Part shown: one piece after another, positions 62,738 to 64,000 of the stretch | Numbering within the stretch: position 1 is the first letter of the stretch | Layout: every line of letters starts with the position of its first letter | Assembly: GCF_000738675.1 (NCBI RefSeq) | Contig: NZ_JPUX01000001.1 | Location: 2,976,001 to 3,040,000, forward strand | Origin: Serratia nematodiphila DZ0503SBS1 | GTDB taxonomy: Bacteria; Pseudomonadota; Gammaproteobacteria; Enterobacterales; Enterobacteriaceae | Direction: 5' to 3' | Length of the DNA: 64,000 bases | Notes under the pieces: model-generated | Databases searched by the model: none | Told to the model about the DNA's origin: nothing | What the model saw: the letters and a program-made list of their open reading frames with translations, nothing else | Program-made: the position numbers and the translations under genes

Positions 62738-63520
62738 TCAGAAGGTCATGCCGCCGATCACCGCCGCCAGACGATCGAATATCTCACCGAACAGGTGCTC
62801 ACAGAATGGCGCCAACATCGGCATCATCATGCCCAGCGTCATGATGCCGAAGGTCATGGTGACCGGGAAACCGATCACGAAGACCGACAGCTGCGGCGTC
62901 ATGCGGTTGAGCAGGCCGAGCGCCATGTTGAGCGTTAACAGCAGGCAGATCAGCGGCAGCGCCAGCATCATGCCATTGATGAAGATCAGCGAGCCGACCT
63001 GAGTCAACACCAGGAAGCCGTTGCCGTTCAGCGGCTGCGTTTGGATAGGCAGGGTGTGGAAGCTGTCCGCCAGCAGCGAAATCAGCCACAGATGGCCGTC
63101 AAAGCTGAGGAACAGCAACATCGCCAGCAGGTTGAGCAGGCGCGCCAGCACTGGCATGTTCGGGCCGCCGCTGGGATCGAAGAAGGTGGCGAACGACAGT
63201 CCCATCTGCATGCCGATCACTTCCCCCGCCAGGCGCACCGCCGCGAAGGCGAACTGCATGGTTAACCCCAGCGCCACGCCGATCAGAATCTGCTGAATCG
63301 CCAGCCACAGGCCGGCGGCGGAGAAGATGGGGATATTGCTGGCGGGCAGCGTCGGCGCAATCAGGATGACGATCAGCCCGCCAAGGCCGATTTTGACCTT
63401 TTTGCTGATTTGCTTTTCGCTGAATATCGGCGCGGTGCTGATCAGCGCCAGAATGCGCAGCAGCGGCCAAAAGTAGTGGCTGAGCCAGACGGTGAGCTGG
63501 GCGCTGTCGAAGGTGAGCAC
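62738..63520 (-). CDS. fliR: FliR, flagellar export gate
   Basis: 260 residues from a GTG close to the fliQ stop. Six membrane helices; [77 protein letters not shown] and [35 protein letters not shown] are typical. Part of the FliPQR channel. Last gene of its operon. Confidence 0.96.
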   Translation of the reverse strand: MLTFDSAQLTVWLSHYFWPLLRILALISTAPIFSEKQISKKVKIGLGGLIVILIAPTLPASNIPIFSAAGLWLAIQQILIGVALGLTMQFAFAAVRLAGEVIGMQMGLSFATFFDPSGGPNMPVLARLLNLLAMLLFLSFDGHLWLISLLADSFHTLPIQTQPLNGNGFLVLTQVGSLIFINGMMLALPLICLLLTLNMALGLLNRMTPQLSVFVIGFPVTMTFGIMTLGMMMPMLAPFCEHLFGEIFDRLAAVIGGMTF

Positions 63521-63522
63521 GG

Positions 63523-63792
63523 TCAGCCGATCAGGGTAGGCAGGTTGCTGAACAGGGTGCGCATATAGTCCAGCAACAGATTCAACATCCAGGGACCGGC
63601 GATGATGATGGTGGCCACCACCGCCAGAATTTTAGGGATGAACGACAGCGTCATTTCGTTGATCTGGGTGGCGGCCTGCAGCAGGCTGACGACCAGGCCG
63701 CTGATCAGCGCCGCCAGCAGCAGCGGGGCGGCCAGCGCCAGCGCGACTTTCATCGCTTCGGTGCCGAGCGCCATAACCGATTCAGGTGTCAT
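63523..63792 (-). CDS. fliQ: FliQ, flagellar export gate
   Basis: 89 residues, two membrane helices: [70 protein letters not shown]. Typical length and sequence. Between fliP and fliR in the normal order. Confidence 0.97.
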   Translation of the reverse strand: MTPESVMALGTEAMKVALALAAPLLLAALISGLVVSLLQAATQINEMTLSFIPKILAVVATIIIAGPWMLNLLLDYMRTLFSNLPTLIG

Positions 63793-63813
63793 CTCGCTTT
63801 CTCCGGTCAGGGG

Positions 63814-64000
63814 TTACGAATAGAAGCTCTGCGCCAGCGAGCCGAGCAGCAGCTGCCAGCCATCGACCAGCACGAACAGCATCAGCTTGAACGGCAGCGA
63901 GATGGTGGCGGGCGGCACCATCATCATCCCCAGCGCCATCAGCACGCTGGCGACCACCAGGTCGATAATCAGGAACGGAATGAACACCGTAAAGCCGATC
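63814..64000 (-). CDS. fliP: FliP, flagellar export gate (partial, N-terminus outside window)
   Basis: The last 62 codons are present, reading [61 protein letters not shown], the conserved C-terminal helices of FliP. The rest lies beyond 64000. Forms the FliP5Q4R1 channel with fliQ and fliR next to it. Confidence 0.97.
   Translation of the reverse strand, partial: IGFTVFIPFLIIDLVVASVLMALGMMMVPPATISLPFKLMLFVLVDGWQLLLGSLAQSFYS

Overview
The window reads as one contiguous piece of an enterobacterial chromosome, most likely Serratia marcescens or a close relative. The evidence is the GC-rich coding sequence, a type VI secretion (T6SS) cluster of the kind known from S. marcescens (Rap-type immunity proteins, a TssL with an OmpA domain), and an E. 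coli-like flagellar/chemotaxis regulon with the same gene order and near-identical motifs. The species is an inference; no rRNA or housekeeping marker is present.

Bases 1-26348 (all minus strand) are the right part of a T6SS cluster. Read in the direction of transcription it runs: vgrG; a DUF3592-like membrane protein; a multi-pass membrane protein; a DUF2169/pentapeptide protein; a second pentapeptide protein; DUF3540; a PAAR-like DUF4150 protein; a lipoprotein; tssJ, tssK, tssL, tssM, tagF, tssA, tssB, tssC; a Rap-like immunity gene; a 23-codon ORF; hcp; a peptidoglycan-binding/lysozyme-like effector; a lipoprotein with an LprI-type lysozyme-inhibitor domain; two more Rap/Tai4-like immunity genes; a small membrane protein; tagH (FHA) and the start of a PP2C phosphatase (pppA). 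tssE, tssF, tssG, clpV and ppkA are not here and probably lie beyond position 1. The AT-richer stretch 2.4-5.6 kb, holding effector and immunity genes, is the variable part of the cluster and its most interesting segment.

Bases 26.8-30.5 kb are a short housekeeping bridge: a LysR regulator divergent from pcp (pyroglutamyl peptidase), a zinc-independent NADP(H) oxidoreductase, a UspC-like stress protein and a Cnu/YdgT (Hha-family) nucleoid protein.

Bases 30.5-64 kb are the flagellar and chemotaxis region: flhDC with a long regulatory leader (perfect CRP site and an RcsAB-box match), motAB-cheAW, two chemoreceptor genes (the second frameshifted), cheRBYZ, flhBAE, then flgNMA divergent from flgBCDEFGHIJKL, and convergent fliR-fliQ-fliP (fliP cut by the window end). 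Four good sigma-28 promoters can be read directly (before motA, inside flhC; before the first receptor gene; before flgM; before flgK). Two toxin-antitoxin modules are inserted between flagellar operons: vapBC between cheZ and flhB, and a higBA-like pair between flhE and flgN. The 3' region of flgL ends in a structured segment with a strong intrinsic terminator, the same place that makes the FlgO small RNA in E. coli.

The best candidates for something not yet described are the muramidase/LprI-lipoprotein pair behind hcp, the collection of Rap-type immunity genes with no amidase effector in sight, and the 23-codon ORF with a near-ideal ribosome binding site between a rap gene and hcp.
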